From the NCBI GenBank assembly GCA_965208275.1, contig OZ242331.1, forward strand, positions 4,650,001 through 4,714,000: a stretch of 64,000 nt of DNA. The letters run 5' to 3'. The position numbers and the translations under genes are program-made. Origin of the DNA: Bin5 sp022827195 (lineage in GTDB: Bacteria > Chloroflexota > Anaerolineae > Caldilineales > Caldilineaceae). Each line of letters starts with the position of its first letter. The stretch's first letter is position 1. Positions 63,098 to 64,000 of this stretch are shown here, piece after piece. Under the pieces are notes generated by a model. That model saw nothing but the letters and a program-made list of their open reading frames with translations. It made no database searches and had not been told where the DNA came from.

Positions 63098-64000
63098 TTG
63101 TCTGAAGGTCCGGTCGTAGGCCATCAGTGGGCCGTCGAACTGTTGCAGAACAGCATCCGATGCGACACGCTGCGCCATGCCTATCTGTTTGTCGGCGCCG
63201 CCCAGGTGGGCAAGTCAACCTTGGCGCGCAGCTTTGCCCAAACGCTCCTCTGCACCGGAGCGGCTGGCGGGCGCGCCTGCGGCAGCTGCCGTTCCTGCCG
63301 TCTCCTGCGCGCCGCCACCCACCCCGATTTCTTCCTGCTGCCGCCAACCGACCGCGACGGCCGGCCGGACAGGGAAAACGGCATTCATCGCGCCGAACAG
63401 GCCGGCGATATTATCCGCCAGGCGCTGCTGCATCCGGTCGAAGGGCGCTACAAGGTCTTTCTGATTCAGGATGCGCACAAGGCCAACGCCAGCTTCGCCA
63501 ACAAACTGCTCAAAACGCTGGAAGAGCCGCCCGCTCACGTGGTCCTCTGCCTGACGGCCCAGGACCGTTCCGCCCTGCTGCCGACGATCGTAAGCCGATG
63601 CCAGGTGCTGGCTCTGCGGCCTCTGGGAGAGCAGGCAGTTGAAGACGCGCTGCGTACGCGCTGGGAAGCCTCCCCGCAGCAGGCCGCGCTGCTGGCCCGT
63701 CTGTCCAACGGCCGCCTGGGATGGGCCGTTCAACAGCTCAAGGAAGAGGAGCCGCTGGCCGACAGAAACCAGCGCTTGACTGAATTACGCGAACTCAGCC
63801 GCAGCAGTCGCGTCGCACGCCTCGCATTTGCGCAGAAACTGGCAGCCGCACGCAGCCAGACGCCGCTCTTCCCTTTGCTCGCTCTGTGGACGGGCTGGTG
63901 GCGCGATGTGATGCTCGCCCAATCCGACTGCCTCGATCAGTGCGCCAACGTTGACCTGCTCGACGAGCTGGCCGCCGCCGCCCGCGATTTCCGACGCACC
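63098..64000 (+). CDS. holB: DNA polymerase III subunit delta', cut by window edge
   Basis: The first 301 residues of a clamp-loader delta'/AAA+ protein; it continues beyond 64000. VVGHQWAVELLQNSIRCDTL is followed by the P-loop-like HAYLFVGAAQVGKSTLARS, a zinc module with CGSCRSCRLL, IIRQALLHPVEGRYKVFLIQ, then DAHKANASFANKLLKTLEEP and PPAHVVLCL. SRCQVLALRPL is the SRC (sensor/arginine-finger) motif. TTG 63098 has AGAAGGA 7 nt upstream. A fairly intact Walker A lysine is present, so gamma/tau-like activity cannot be excluded, but length and context favour delta'. Confidence 0.9.
   Translation, partial: MSEGPVVGHQWAVELLQNSIRCDTLRHAYLFVGAAQVGKSTLARSFAQTLLCTGAAGGRACGSCRSCRLLRAATHPDFFLLPPTDRDGRPDRENGIHRAEQAGDIIRQALLHPVEGRYKVFLIQDAHKANASFANKLLKTLEEPPAHVVLCLTAQDRSALLPTIVSRCQVLALRPLGEQAVEDALRTRWEASPQQAALLARLSNGRLGWAVQQLKEEEPLADRNQRLTELRELSRSSRVARLAFAQKLAAARSQTPLFPLLALWTGWWRDVMLAQSDCLDQCANVDLLDELAAAARDFRRT

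Overview
The window looks like a chromosome segment of a Chloroflexota bacterium, probably class Anaerolineae in the Caldilinea area. This is inferred from protein style and gene content, not from a database search. Pointers are long lineage-type insertions in RpoB and RpoC, an adenosylcobalamin-dependent ribonucleotide reductase with NrdR, a division/wall (dcw) cluster without murE, and a GC-rich genome with frequent GTG/TTG starts. There is no CRISPR array, rRNA, recognisable insertion sequence or prophage.

Region 1 (1-17.8 kb) is a carbohydrate and accessory region, mostly on the minus strand. It begins with a cut creatininase-family gene, an enolase-superfamily gene and a GNAT-like gene. 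A long minus-strand array then runs from about 16.7 kb leftwards: Tat/lipoprotein sugar-binding protein, phytanoyl-CoA-dioxygenase-like protein, two ABC sugar permeases, a very large GH106-like glycosidase, a second enolase-superfamily protein, an SDR dehydrogenase, an L-rhamnose mutarotase, a sugar isomerase/epimerase-like TIM barrel, a Gfo/Idh/MocA oxidoreductase and an M55 peptidase. Together these suggest uptake and oxidative breakdown of rhamnose-containing sugars. No ATP-binding subunit is present. Degenerate 7-bp tandem repeats sit in many of the gaps.

Region 2 (17.8-21.5 kb) holds the class II ribonucleotide reductase and its repressor NrdR, with an NrdR-box-like site on a likely promoter.

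Region 3 (21.5-43.3 kb, minus strand) is a dcw cluster. In transcription order it is mraZ, rsmH, ftsL-like, ftsI, murF, mraY, murD, ftsW, murG, two CvpA-like membrane proteins, murC, a P-loop kinase, murB, ddl, ftsQ, ftsA, ftsZ, then a terminator. It makes lipid II precursors and the division machine. Peculiarities are the missing murE, the kinase between murC and murB, a palindromic in-frame insert in murG, a 110-nt ftsW/murG overlap, and a 14-bp tandem repeat at the murB start.

Region 4 (43.3-64 kb, plus strand) is divergent. A DUF3224-type protein and a tiny membrane protein with a consensus promoter lead into rpoB-rpoC, rpsL-rpsG-fusA-tuf, tRNA-Trp, secE-nusG-rplK-rplA-rplJ-rplL, and the start of the DNA polymerase III delta' gene. 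This order (rpoBC before str and before secE-rplL) differs from the common bacterial arrangement, and rpmG is not in its usual place.
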